Assembly (NCBI RefSeq): GCF_000834055.1
Contig: NZ_JXSQ01000005.1
Coordinates: forward strand, 124,001 to 188,000
DNA: 64,000 nt
Direction of reading: 5' to 3'
Source: Leucobacter komagatae
Lineage (GTDB): Bacteria; Actinomycetota; Actinomycetes; Actinomycetales; Microbacteriaceae
Shown here piece by piece: positions 56,457-64,000 of the stretch. Position numbers and translations under genes: made by a program. A model generated the notes under the pieces. That model was not told the origin of the DNA, searched no databases, and saw only the letters and a list, made by a program, of their open reading frames with translations. How positions within the stretch are numbered: position 1 is the first letter of the stretch; the number at the start of each line of letters is the position of its first letter.

Positions 56457-57683
56457 GTGAGTGAAGCGACGAACGAGATGCCCTGGGGCAGGGTCGACGA
56501 GGACCGTACGGTGTACGTACGGGAGAACGAGGGCGAACGCGCCGTCGGCTCTTTCCCTGACGGCACGCCAGAAGAGGCACTCGCCTACTTTGAACGAAAG
56601 TTTGCGGACCTTGCTGGTGCGGTGACGCTGCTTGAGGCGCGCATCGCCCGGGGCACCGCTGACGCATCCGTCGCGGGCACCGTGGCAAAGCTGCAGGAAC
56701 AGCTCGTTGAGCCAGCCGCTGTCGGCAACATCGACGCCCTGCGCGGGCGCGTCGCCAAGCTTGCCGAGAAGGCAGCAGCGTTCGGCGAGCAGCAGCAGCA
56801 GGAGCGCGAAGCGGCGAAGGAAGAAGCCCTCGCGAAGCGTGAGGCCATCGTCACAGAAGCGGAACAGCTTGCGGCGCAGCCGGAAGCTTCGATCCGGTGG
56901 AAGGACACGAGCACCGCATTCGAGCGGCTCTTCACCGAGTGGCAGAACGCCCAGCGCTCCGGCCCCCACGTGCCGAAGCAGCAGGCCGACGCACTGTGGA
57001 AGCGGTTCCGCGCAGCGCGCCAGAGCTTCGACACCGCCCGCCGCGCCCACTTCTCGCAGATGGATGCGAACAACAAGGACGTCAAGAGCCGCAAGGAGCG
57101 TCTCATCGCTTCGGCCGAAGCACTCGCCGACCGCGGGCTCGACGGCATCCCCGCTTACCGCAACCTGCTCGACGAGTGGAAGCAGGCAGGGCGCGCGAGC
57201 CGCAAGCTCGACGACCAGCTCTGGGCACGCTTCAAGGCAGCCGGCGACGTGCTGTACCAGGCCAAGGCCGAAGAGGTCGCGCAGACCAACGAGGAGTACC
57301 AGGAAAACCTCGTTGCCAAGCAGGCGATTCTCGAGGACGCGACGCCGATCCTCGAAATCACCGACCACGCTGCCGCCCGCAAGCAGCTCACCGCCGTTCA
57401 GCTGCGGTGGGACGAGGTCGGTCGCGTGCCGCGCGAGTCGCTCCGTGACACCGAGGGCCAGCTGCGCCGCGTAGAGGACCACGTGAAGAGCCTCGAAGAA
57501 GAGCACTGGCGAAAGTCGAACCCTGAGACGAAGGCGCGAAGCGAGGGCCTGCGCGGTCAGCTCGAGGCGTCGATCGCCGAGCTCGAGGCTGAGATCGCTG
57601 CTGCGAAGGACGCTAAGTCGAAGGCTTCGGCCGAGGACAAGCTCGCCACGCAGAAGTCGTGGCTCGCCGCGCTGGGCGACTAA
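56457..57683 (+). CDS. DUF349 coiled-coil protein
   Basis: A 408-residue, highly charged, mostly helical protein with repeated DUF349 units (for example WKDTSTAFERLFTEWQNAQR and later WARFKAAGDVLYQAKAEE) and long coiled coils rich in Glu, Lys and Ala. The N-terminus reads EMPWGRVDEDRTVYVRE, as in actinobacterial family members. GTG 56457 is preferred because AGGTGAG lies seven bases upstream; GTG 56445 is an alternative. DUF349 function is not established. It is divergent from rarA. Confidence 0.88.
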   Translation: MSEATNEMPWGRVDEDRTVYVRENEGERAVGSFPDGTPEEALAYFERKFADLAGAVTLLEARIARGTADASVAGTVAKLQEQLVEPAAVGNIDALRGRVAKLAEKAAAFGEQQQQEREAAKEEALAKREAIVTEAEQLAAQPEASIRWKDTSTAFERLFTEWQNAQRSGPHVPKQQADALWKRFRAARQSFDTARRAHFSQMDANNKDVKSRKERLIASAEALADRGLDGIPAYRNLLDEWKQAGRASRKLDDQLWARFKAAGDVLYQAKAEEVAQTNEEYQENLVAKQAILEDATPILEITDHAAARKQLTAVQLRWDEVGRVPRESLRDTEGQLRRVEDHVKSLEEEHWRKSNPETKARSEGLRGQLEASIAELEAEIAAAKDAKSKASAEDKLATQKSWLAALGD

Positions 57684-57780
57684 CCCTCAACAGCGGCGCG
57701 CACGCAACGCACTCCGCGGTTTTCTCCACAGTTCGCCGTTCCGGCCTGCATCAGCAGGGCGGAGCGGCGAAGCTGTATCC

Positions 57781-58362
57781 ATGACTCCCCTCCACGCACC
57801 GCGCGTTGACCACTGGCCGCCAGCCCTGCGCTCCGCAGCGGTGCTCACGGGTACGCTCGTTCCGTGCGGGCCAGGCTTGAGGCCAGTCTCCTGGCCTGAA
57901 AGCCCCGCGACCCGGTGCGCGGCGATCGGCGGGCTGCTGGCCGAGCGCTACGCAGCCGTCGAAGACACTGCGGCGTGGATCTGGGGGGCCAGCCGCTCCC
58001 CCGGGCAACCGATCAGGCTCGTGTCGCTGCGCGGCCGCGCCCCGGCGAGCTTCTCGATCGTTTCAAGCGAGATGCCCGTGCTGGTGAGCACGTTCAGGCT
58101 CGCTCCCGGAGACCTCGTTGAGGTTGCAGGGTACCGCGTGAGCAGCAGGGCGCGCACGGCGTTTGATCTCTTACGTGCACCCTCAGAATTCACGGTTGCT
58201 CGACGGGCGGCCTGCCGCCTTCTGTTCCGTTCGGAGCGTGGCATTGCGGAGCAGGTCGCTGAACGCGCACGTCAGGCAAGCCGTGTCGACAGCGGACGCG
58301 CACAGGCGCGCCTGAGAGCCCTACTAGCGGACGCAGCGCAGCCGGGTGCCCCTCCGGGCTAG
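57781..58362 (+). CDS. AbiEi-antitoxin-like protein
   Basis: A 193-residue protein. The central segment [22 protein letters not shown] resembles the C-terminal domain of AbiEi-type (type IV) antitoxins, but no AbiEii nucleotidyltransferase toxin is adjacent, so it is probably an orphan relative. Arg-rich C-terminal helices follow. The stop codon overlaps that of the convergent rel gene (CTAG). The Ala/Arg-rich composition makes the assignment moderate only. Confidence 0.6.
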   Translation: MTPLHAPRVDHWPPALRSAAVLTGTLVPCGPGLRPVSWPESPATRCAAIGGLLAERYAAVEDTAAWIWGASRSPGQPIRLVSLRGRAPASFSIVSSEMPVLVSTFRLAPGDLVEVAGYRVSSRARTAFDLLRAPSEFTVARRAACRLLFRSERGIAEQVAERARQASRVDSGRAQARLRALLADAAQPGAPPG

Positions 58363-60614
58363 TTCGTGATGCGGTAGACGTCGTAGACGCCCTCAATGCG
58401 CCGCACAGCGTTGAGTACGTGGTCGAGGTGGGTGGCGTTTGCCATTTCAAAGAGGAATCGGCTAATCGCCAGCCGCGAGGTCGATGTGTTCACCGACGCG
58501 GAGAGGATATTCACGTGGTGGTCGGAGAGCGTCTTCGTGACGTCCGACAGCAGCCCGGATCGGTCGAGCGCTTCAACCTGGATTTGCACGAGGAAGACGC
58601 TCTTCGTTGTGGGTGCCCACTCAACGTCGACAATCCGCTCCTGCTGGTTTTGCAGGTTCTTGAAGTTGTGGCAGTCGGTCCGGTGAACGGAGACTCCCTG
58701 GCCCTTCGTCACAAACCCACGAATCTCATCGCCGGGCACGGGCGTGCAGCACTTCGCGAGCTTGGCGAGCACGTCGCTCGCGCCTGTGACGATCACGCCG
58801 CTCGAGGTCGCACGCGACGACTGTGCGCGTGGCGTGTCCGCAAGCGGAACACTGAGCGTGGCCGGCTCCGTCGACGCCTGGTCGTCGAACATCAACGCCG
58901 CAACCTTTTCCACGACGGACTGGGCTGAGACGTTTCCCTCACCAATCGCCGCGTACAGGGTCGTGACGTCGGCGTGATTCAGCTGAAGTGCGACCTGCTG
59001 CAGGGCCTCGGAATTCATGATCTGGTGGAGCGGGAGGCTCTGGCGCCGCAGCGTCTTAGTCAGCTCCTGCTTCCCAGTCTCTGCAGCTTCCTCGCGGCGT
59101 TCCTTCGTGAACCACTGCCGAATCTTGTTCTGCGCCCGCTTGCTCTTCACGAAGTTGAGCCAGGCCTGGTTCGGGCCCGAGTTCGGGTCCTTCGAAGTGA
59201 ATACCTCGACGACGTCGCCGTTCTGCAGCGCCGTCTCTAGCGGGACGAGGCGCCCATTGACGCGCGCGCCCATTGTCCGATGCCCGACCTCCGTGTGCAC
59301 CGCGTAGGCGAAGTCGACGGTCGTGCCGCCGGCTGGAAGTCCGATGACGCGCCCCTTCGGCGTGAACACGTACACTTCCTTCGCGCCAATCTCGAAGCGC
59401 AGCGCGTCCAAGAACTCGCTCGGGTCCTCGGTCTCGGCCTGCCAGTCCGAAATGTGCGCGAGCCAGGCCATGTCGTTCGACGCCGTATGCTTGTCGGCGC
59501 CCTGCTGGCGCTGCTTGTACTTCCAGTGCGCGGCGACACCGTACTCTGCACGCTGGTGCATTTCGACCGTACGAATCTGAATCTCGACCGCCCGGCCGTC
59601 AGGTCCGATAACCGTCGTGTGCAGTGACTGGTACAGGTTGAACTTAGGCGTCGCGATGTAGTCCTTGAAGCGCCCAGGGATCGGCGTCCATCGTGCGTGT
59701 ACCGCGCCAAGCACCGCGTAGCAATCGCGGATCGAGTTGACGAGCACGCGGATTCCCACGAGGTCGTAGATGTCGTCGAAGTCGCGGCCTCGGACGATCA
59801 TCTTCTGGTAAATCGAATACAGCTCTTTTGGTCGCCCGGTGACCTCGCCCTTGATGCGGGACTCCCTGAGATCGGTCTCGATCGACCCGATGACCTTGCC
59901 AACGAGCTCATCGCGCTGGGGGTTGCGCTGCTTCACGAGATTCTCGATCTCCGCGTACAGCTTGGGCTTGAGCACGGCGAACGAAAGATCCTCAAGCTCA
60001 GTCTTCATCGACTGGATTCCGAGGCGGTGCGCGAGCGGCGCATAAATCTCGAGCGTCTCCTGCGCCTTGCGCTTCGCGGAGTCGCCGGAGACGAACCCCC
60101 ACGTGCGGGCGTTGTGGAGCCGGTCGGCAAGCTTGATGACGAGCACACGAATGTCTTTCGACATCGCCACGACCATCTTGCGCACCGTCTCGGCCTGCGC
60201 GGAGTCACCGTACTTGACCTTGTCGAGCTTCGTGACGCCGTCGACGAGCATGGCGATTTCCTCGCCAAAGTCAGTTGTCAGCTCTTCGAGCGAGTAGTCG
60301 GTGTCCTCGACCGTGTCGTGCAGCAACGCGGCAGCGATCGCAACAGGCGCGACGCCAAGATCCGCGAGAATCTTTGATACCGCAATCGGGTGCGTGATGT
60401 ACGGCTCGCCGCTCTTGCGTTTCTGACCGCGATGCGCGCGCTCTGCAACGTCGTACGCTCTCGAGATCACCGAGAGGTCCGCGCGCGGATAGTTTGCCCG
60501 CACCGTTCGCATCATTTCTTCGATCGCACCGTGTGTCGCACCGCGGGAGAAAATCCGCGGCACCAAACGGCGCAGCGAAGTCGTACTCGCCTGTGTCGCG
60601 TCTGAACTCACCAC
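58359..60614 (-). CDS. rel: Bifunctional (p)ppGpp synthetase/hydrolase
   Basis: A ~751-residue stringent-response enzyme that makes and degrades (p)ppGpp. The order is HD hydrolase domain ([25 protein letters not shown]), synthetase domain ([13 protein letters not shown]; the DLVGIRVLV motif), TGS domain ([16 protein letters not shown]) and C-terminal ACT domain. The HD motif is intact, so hydrolysis should be active. GTG 60614 (or 60611) has GAGGAGG 5-8 bases upstream. It lies downstream of secDF on the same strand, separated by a terminator hairpin. Confidence 0.95.
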   Translation of the reverse strand: MVSSDATQASTTSLRRLVPRIFSRGATHGAIEEMMRTVRANYPRADLSVISRAYDVAERAHRGQKRKSGEPYITHPIAVSKILADLGVAPVAIAAALLHDTVEDTDYSLEELTTDFGEEIAMLVDGVTKLDKVKYGDSAQAETVRKMVVAMSKDIRVLVIKLADRLHNARTWGFVSGDSAKRKAQETLEIYAPLAHRLGIQSMKTELEDLSFAVLKPKLYAEIENLVKQRNPQRDELVGKVIGSIETDLRESRIKGEVTGRPKELYSIYQKMIVRGRDFDDIYDLVGIRVLVNSIRDCYAVLGAVHARWTPIPGRFKDYIATPKFNLYQSLHTTVIGPDGRAVEIQIRTVEMHQRAEYGVAAHWKYKQRQQGADKHTASNDMAWLAHISDWQAETEDPSEFLDALRFEIGAKEVYVFTPKGRVIGLPAGGTTVDFAYAVHTEVGHRTMGARVNGRLVPLETALQNGDVVEVFTSKDPNSGPNQAWLNFVKSKRAQNKIRQWFTKERREEAAETGKQELTKTLRRQSLPLHQIMNSEALQQVALQLNHADVTTLYAAIGEGNVSAQSVVEKVAALMFDDQASTEPATLSVPLADTPRAQSSRATSSGVIVTGASDVLAKLAKCCTPVPGDEIRGFVTKGQGVSVHRTDCHNFKNLQNQQERIVDVEWAPTTKSVFLVQIQVEALDRSGLLSDVTKTLSDHHVNILSASVNTSTSRLAISRFLFEMANATHLDHVLNAVRRIEGVYDVYRITN

Positions 60615-60736
60615 CGCAGCCTCCTCAACTTCTAGAACGCTACACCAGGGTGTGCGCATTCCATGAATCGGCTGCGGGAAACAGCAGCATTTCGTCCCAA
60701 TCTTGGAGCGAGGGTTGGCGATTCCTGCTGAGACAC

Positions 60737-60775
60737 GAAGAGGGACCGCCTACTTCACGTAGGCGGTCCCTCTTC
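60737..60775 (-). terminator. Terminator of the yajC-secD-secF genes
   Basis: A perfect 16-bp stem (60737-60752 with 60760-60775) and 7-base loop lies between secF and rel, downstream of secF on the minus strand. The stem ends in a GAAGAG/CTCTTC pair. Confidence 0.8.
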
Positions 60776-60781
60776 TGCTGC

Positions 60782-60826
60782 ACTGCGGCGTATTACACTG
60801 CAGCGGATTGCACTCTGGCGTATTAG
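60782..60826. repeat. 15-bp tandem repeat, three degenerate units
   Basis: Units at 60782, 60797 and 60812 share an ACT...GGCGTATTA pattern; the outer two are most alike. The last unit contains the secF stop codon, so the array spans the gene's 3' end and reaches the terminator. Confidence 0.65.
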
Positions 60827-61854
60827 ACCGTGGCTCCTGCTTCAGCGTCAGCGTCGGCATCCGCTTCTTGCTTGGCGCGCTGACGCAGCACACGCTCGTC
60901 GCGTTCCTTGACGCCAGCCTCACCGGCGCGCAGGTGCGCGTATGCGGGAGCTGCGACGAAGATCGTCGAGTAGGCGCCAGCGATGATGCCGATGAACAGC
61001 GCGAGCGAAATGTCGCGCAGCGTGCCTGCCCCGAGGAGGCCAGCACCAACGAACAGAATCGACGCGACCGGCAGCAGTGCAACAACCGAAGTGTTGATCG
61101 AGCGCACAAGCGTCTGGTTCACCGCAAGGTTCACGGCCTCACCGAACGTTCTCGCGTCGCTCAGCTCACCGGGGCTCGTGTTCTCACGGATCTTGTCGAA
61201 GACAACCACCGTGTCGTAGAGCGAGTAGCCGAGGATCGTGAGGAAGCCAATCATTGCCGCTGGCGTGACCTCGAACCCAGCAAGCCCGTAGATACCGGCC
61301 GTGATGATGAGGTCGTGGAAGAGCGCAAGCATCGCAGCGAGCGACATCTTCCACGTTCTGAAGTAGAGCGCCATCACCACTGCTGCGAGCAGGATAAACA
61401 CGATGAGCGCGATGATCGCCTGCTTCGTGATGTCCTGGCCCCACACCGGCCCGATGAAGGAGTACGTGACCTCGTCGGTTGAAACGCCATACCCTTCGGC
61501 TAGCGCCTCGCTGACAGCCCTATTCTGGGCGTCGTCGAGGGCCTCCGTCTGCACGCGGACCTCGCTCTGTCCGAGGACAGAGATACGGGGAACGCTGCCG
61601 GGCAGCGTCTCCTCGACCGCCTTGGTAGCGATAGCTGGGTCGCGCTCAACGTCACTCGTGACGTGCACCTGGAACTGGCTACCGCCAGTGAACTCGATGC
61701 CGAGCTGGAAGCCACCGCGAACGAACGGCCCAAGCACCGCGATGATCAGCAGCACGGCCGAGATCGTGTACCACAGCTTCCGCTTACCGACGAAGTTGAT
61801 CGACTTCTCTCCGGTGTAGAGCGCGTTGCCGAATTCTGCGAACGAGCGAGCCAT
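60823..61854 (-). CDS. secF: Protein translocase subunit SecF
   Basis: A 343-residue membrane protein of the SecDF complex, which uses proton flow to help pull exported proteins outward. It shows an N-terminal helix, the SecF glycine motif GIEFTGGSQFQV, a small extracellular domain and five more helices (GFLTILGYSLYDTVVVFDKIR being typical). ATG 61854 has AGGAG seven bases upstream; the longer open frame is inside secD. It starts one base after the secD stop. Confidence 0.95.
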   Translation of the reverse strand: MARSFAEFGNALYTGEKSINFVGKRKLWYTISAVLLIIAVLGPFVRGGFQLGIEFTGGSQFQVHVTSDVERDPAIATKAVEETLPGSVPRISVLGQSEVRVQTEALDDAQNRAVSEALAEGYGVSTDEVTYSFIGPVWGQDITKQAIIALIVFILLAAVVMALYFRTWKMSLAAMLALFHDLIITAGIYGLAGFEVTPAAMIGFLTILGYSLYDTVVVFDKIRENTSPGELSDARTFGEAVNLAVNQTLVRSINTSVVALLPVASILFVGAGLLGAGTLRDISLALFIGIIAGAYSTIFVAAPAYAHLRAGEAGVKERDERVLRQRAKQEADADADAEAGATV

Positions 61855-61855
61855 A

Positions 61856-63700
61856 TTAGCTCTCCTTTCCTGCGCCGGCAGTTTCAGCTGCCTTGCGCTC
61901 GGCAATCGTCTGGCGGCGTTCTGCCTCACCACGACTCTTCGCGACCTTCTTGCCGCTTCCCTTGGTTGCGACAACCGGCTCGCGGAACGCCATGCGTCCC
62001 TGGTAGACCGCGCCGAGCTGGCGAGGATCAAGACCCGAGAACTTGTAGCCGCCGGAGTAGATCTTGGTGCGCGCGAGGAGCGTCATCATCGGATGCGTGA
62101 ACAACGAGACCACAAGCACGTCGACGATGGTGGTGAGACCGAGCGTGAACGCGAAGCCCTTCACGTTGCCGACGGCGAGAACGAAGAGTACCGCCGCAGC
62201 GAGCAGGTTCACGCCGTCCGAGGCAAGAATTGTGCGCAGCGCGCGCTTCCAGCCGCCCTCGACAGCCGCGGTGATGCCGAAGCCGTCACGCAGCTGATCG
62301 CGAATGCGCTCGAAGTAGACAATGAAGGAGTCCGCCGTGAAGCCGATCGCCACGATGATACCGGCGACGCCGGCAAGGGATAGTCGGTACCCCTGCCGCC
62401 ATGAGAAGAACGTGAGCAGCAGGTAGGTCACAACGGCCGCGATACCGAGGGACGCGATGGTCAGCGTTCCGAGCAGCCGGTACTGGAATAGCGAGTACAC
62501 GACAACAAGGCCGAGACCGATAAGCCCTGCGAGCAAGCCTCCGAGCAGCTGGTTCGAGCCGAGCGTCGACGAAATGTCTTCCTGGCTCTGAACGGTGAAG
62601 CTGATGGGCAGCGCACCGAACTTCAGCTGATCGGCGAGCACCTGCGAAGATTCCTTCGTAAAGTTGCCCGAAATCGCGGGGCGACCGTCAAGGATCTGCG
62701 CATTCATAGTCGGCGCGGAGATGACCTTGCCGTCGAGGACGAACGCGAACTGGTTCAGGGGCTCCTGCTGGCCGAACAGACGGTTGCTGACCTTGCCGAA
62801 GTCCTTCGCGCCCTGCTTGTTCATCGTGATTGCAACTTCCCACCGGCCGGTGGTGCCGCCGCCGCCCTGGATGGACTGCTGCTGCGAGACAGCGTCGGTG
62901 ATCACTTCACCGGTGAGTTCCACAGGGCCGACGATGTACTTCATCAAACCGGTCTCATCACAGGTGATGAGAGGCCGATCCGCAGGCGCATTTGCGACCT
63001 CGAGTGCACTGTCAGACGAGCAGGTGAAGGCAGCGAACTTGTCGACGAGCGCCTGTGTGAGCCATGCCTGGTCTGCCGGATCAGTCGGTAGCGGGTCCGG
63101 ATACAGGTCGCCGGTGTCCGTCTCAGCTGCCGCGTCTGACGCGGCTGGATCGTCAGCCGCGTCGCCATCGGTCGCGGCGTCGGCGCCGTCTGCTGCGGCA
63201 CCGTCCGCTCCCTCGGCACCGTCCGCCGAGGCTGCGCCGTCTGCCGAATCGGCTCCGGCAGCGTTCTCGCCCTCGGCGTCCGGGTTCCCCGCGGTGACTG
63301 GCGCTTCGAGGAATACTCCACGGAAGTCGAGCGCAGCTGATGCCTGGATCCGCTTGAGTGTGTCTTCGTCAACCTTGCCTGGGATAGCAACCGAGATGTG
63401 GTTGTTTCCCTGTGTGGTGATCTCCGCTTCGGAAACGCCAGAAGCGTTCACGCGCTGACGAAGAATCGACACGGCCTGATCGAGCTGCTCACCGGTGACG
63501 GCCTTGCCGTCTTTCTGGTTTGCAGCGAGCAGAATCTGTGTTCCGCCCTGCAGGTCGAGTGCGAGTTTTGGCGTCCACGTCGCATCGCTGCGGTAAACGC
63601 CGAGAGTGATGAGGCCGGTCAGACCGATGATGAGCGCAAGCAGAAGAATGAGAGAGCGCCGGGCGCTCTTCACCGCAGGCGCGACTGATGGTTTCGCCAA
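61856..63700 (-). CDS. secD: Protein translocase subunit SecD
   Basis: A 614-residue partner of SecF. An N-terminal helix (residues ~16-36) is followed by LALDLQGGTQILL, the large extracellular P1 domain and a five-helix C-terminal part (GFTADSFIVYFERIRDQ is the SecD signature). An Ala/Asp/Gly-rich acidic insert of ~65 residues (about 138-205) lies in the extracellular domain. The start is TTG 63700 with only weak Shine-Dalgarno. yajC lies upstream on the same strand. Confidence 0.94.
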   Translation of the reverse strand: MAKPSVAPAVKSARRSLILLLALIIGLTGLITLGVYRSDATWTPKLALDLQGGTQILLAANQKDGKAVTGEQLDQAVSILRQRVNASGVSEAEITTQGNNHISVAIPGKVDEDTLKRIQASAALDFRGVFLEAPVTAGNPDAEGENAAGADSADGAASADGAEGADGAAADGADAATDGDAADDPAASDAAAETDTGDLYPDPLPTDPADQAWLTQALVDKFAAFTCSSDSALEVANAPADRPLITCDETGLMKYIVGPVELTGEVITDAVSQQQSIQGGGGTTGRWEVAITMNKQGAKDFGKVSNRLFGQQEPLNQFAFVLDGKVISAPTMNAQILDGRPAISGNFTKESSQVLADQLKFGALPISFTVQSQEDISSTLGSNQLLGGLLAGLIGLGLVVVYSLFQYRLLGTLTIASLGIAAVVTYLLLTFFSWRQGYRLSLAGVAGIIVAIGFTADSFIVYFERIRDQLRDGFGITAAVEGGWKRALRTILASDGVNLLAAAVLFVLAVGNVKGFAFTLGLTTIVDVLVVSLFTHPMMTLLARTKIYSGGYKFSGLDPRQLGAVYQGRMAFREPVVATKGSGKKVAKSRGEAERRQTIAERKAAETAGAGKES

Positions 63701-63753
63701 GACAGCTGTCTCGCTTTCAGATATACGGTGCGGCGAACCGCACCGGAGATTAG

Positions 63754-64000
63754 TTACTCCTTGTCGGAGTTCTTGTCTTCAGTCTTCTCGACCGCTGGAA
63801 CGTCTTCAATCTCTACCACTGCGTCATCCGCAGTAGGAGCAGCTTCTGCTGCGGTGAAGCGCTCGCCGAACGTCGGGTCATCGTCGGGGGCGAGCGTCGC
63901 TGCTTCGCTCTCCTCAACCGGTGCATCTACCGGGGTAACGATCTGACCGATGGCGTTGCGGTGCACAACGATGGTGCTCGTCCCGCTCATGACAGTAACT
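63754..64000 (-). CDS. yajC: Preprotein translocase subunit YajC (5' end beyond the window)
   Basis: Only the C-terminal ~82 residues are in the window and the frame continues past 64000. The visible part starts VTVMSGTSTIVVHRNAIGQIVTP, matching the end of the YajC domain, and then has a long acidic tail (about 50 residues rich in Glu, Asp and Ala) usual in actinobacteria. YajC associates with SecDF at the translocon. The assignment rests on position upstream of secD plus the short conserved segment. Confidence 0.75.
   Translation of the reverse strand, partial: VTVMSGTSTIVVHRNAIGQIVTPVDAPVEESEAATLAPDDDPTFGERFTAAEAAPTADDAVVEIEDVPAVEKTEDKNSDKE

Noticed and set aside
56403-57506. 367-codon minus-strand open frame opposite the DUF349 gene
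   Set aside because: It is a shadow frame of the GC-rich, Glu/Lys-coded DUF349 gene; it has Leu/Arg/Cys-rich composition and no ribosome binding site.

Overview
The window is chromosomal DNA from a high-GC Gram-positive bacterium. Gene content and order (ahpE-aceE-PucR regulator-fabD-fabH-acpP-fabF; the pyr operon running into gmk; an aro operon next to mltG-ruvX-alaS; rel next to secDF-yajC), GTG/TTG starts and apparent leaderless promoters point to Actinobacteria. The DUF222-HNH protein, the mIHF-guanylate kinase fusion and the DUF349/AbiEi-like pair beside rel suggest Microbacteriaceae, possibly Leucobacter-like; the genus is inference. No rRNA, CRISPR array, complete insertion sequence or prophage is visible.

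Left part (1-12.5 kb, mostly + strand). After a truncated P-loop phosphotransferase gene and a decayed spacer comes a BCCT osmolyte transporter. Its 5' leader is present a second time, in degenerate form, about 0.86 kb upstream. Next are ahpE (minus strand) and, divergently, aceE, a FasR-like PucR-family regulator and the type II fatty acid synthase genes fabD, fabH, acpP and fabF. This links acetyl-CoA production to fatty acid synthesis, an arrangement also known in mycobacteria.

12.4-27.3 kb (minus strand). A CAU tRNA, a large secreted beta-helix surface protein and a DMT-type permease precede the pyrimidine operon. In transcription order this is efp-nusB, then pyrR-pyrB-pyrC-(PH-like membrane protein)-carA-carB-pyrF-(mIHF-gmk fusion), with many 4-bp overlaps. 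pyrC carries an apparent frameshift near its 3' end.

27.4-45.2 kb is an accessory block between efp and aroB, genes that lie close together in many actinobacteria. It holds a hot-dog thioesterase, a VanZ-RDD membrane protein, a VWA/MoxR-type AAA+ module with a third unknown protein, and a putative hydantoin-type catabolic cluster (NCS1 permease, HyuA-like protein, three DUF917 proteins, PucR regulator). Two paralogous, unrecognised small proteins sharing a DRPILDGASE core bracket that cluster. The block ends with an MFS remnant, a DUF222-HNH protein and a RES-Xre toxin-antitoxin pair with a palindromic operator.

Right part (45.2-64 kb). The minus-strand operon alaS-ruvX-mltG-aroE-aroC-aroK-aroB is preceded by rarA, rpsD and a small membrane protein. 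DUF349 and AbiEi-like genes follow on the + strand, then rel and the secretion genes yajC (cut by the window end), secD and secF.

Recurring non-coding signatures are TANNNT -10 elements 6-7 nt from a start codon (leaderless mRNAs) and short, locus-specific tandem repeats placed directly after gene ends.
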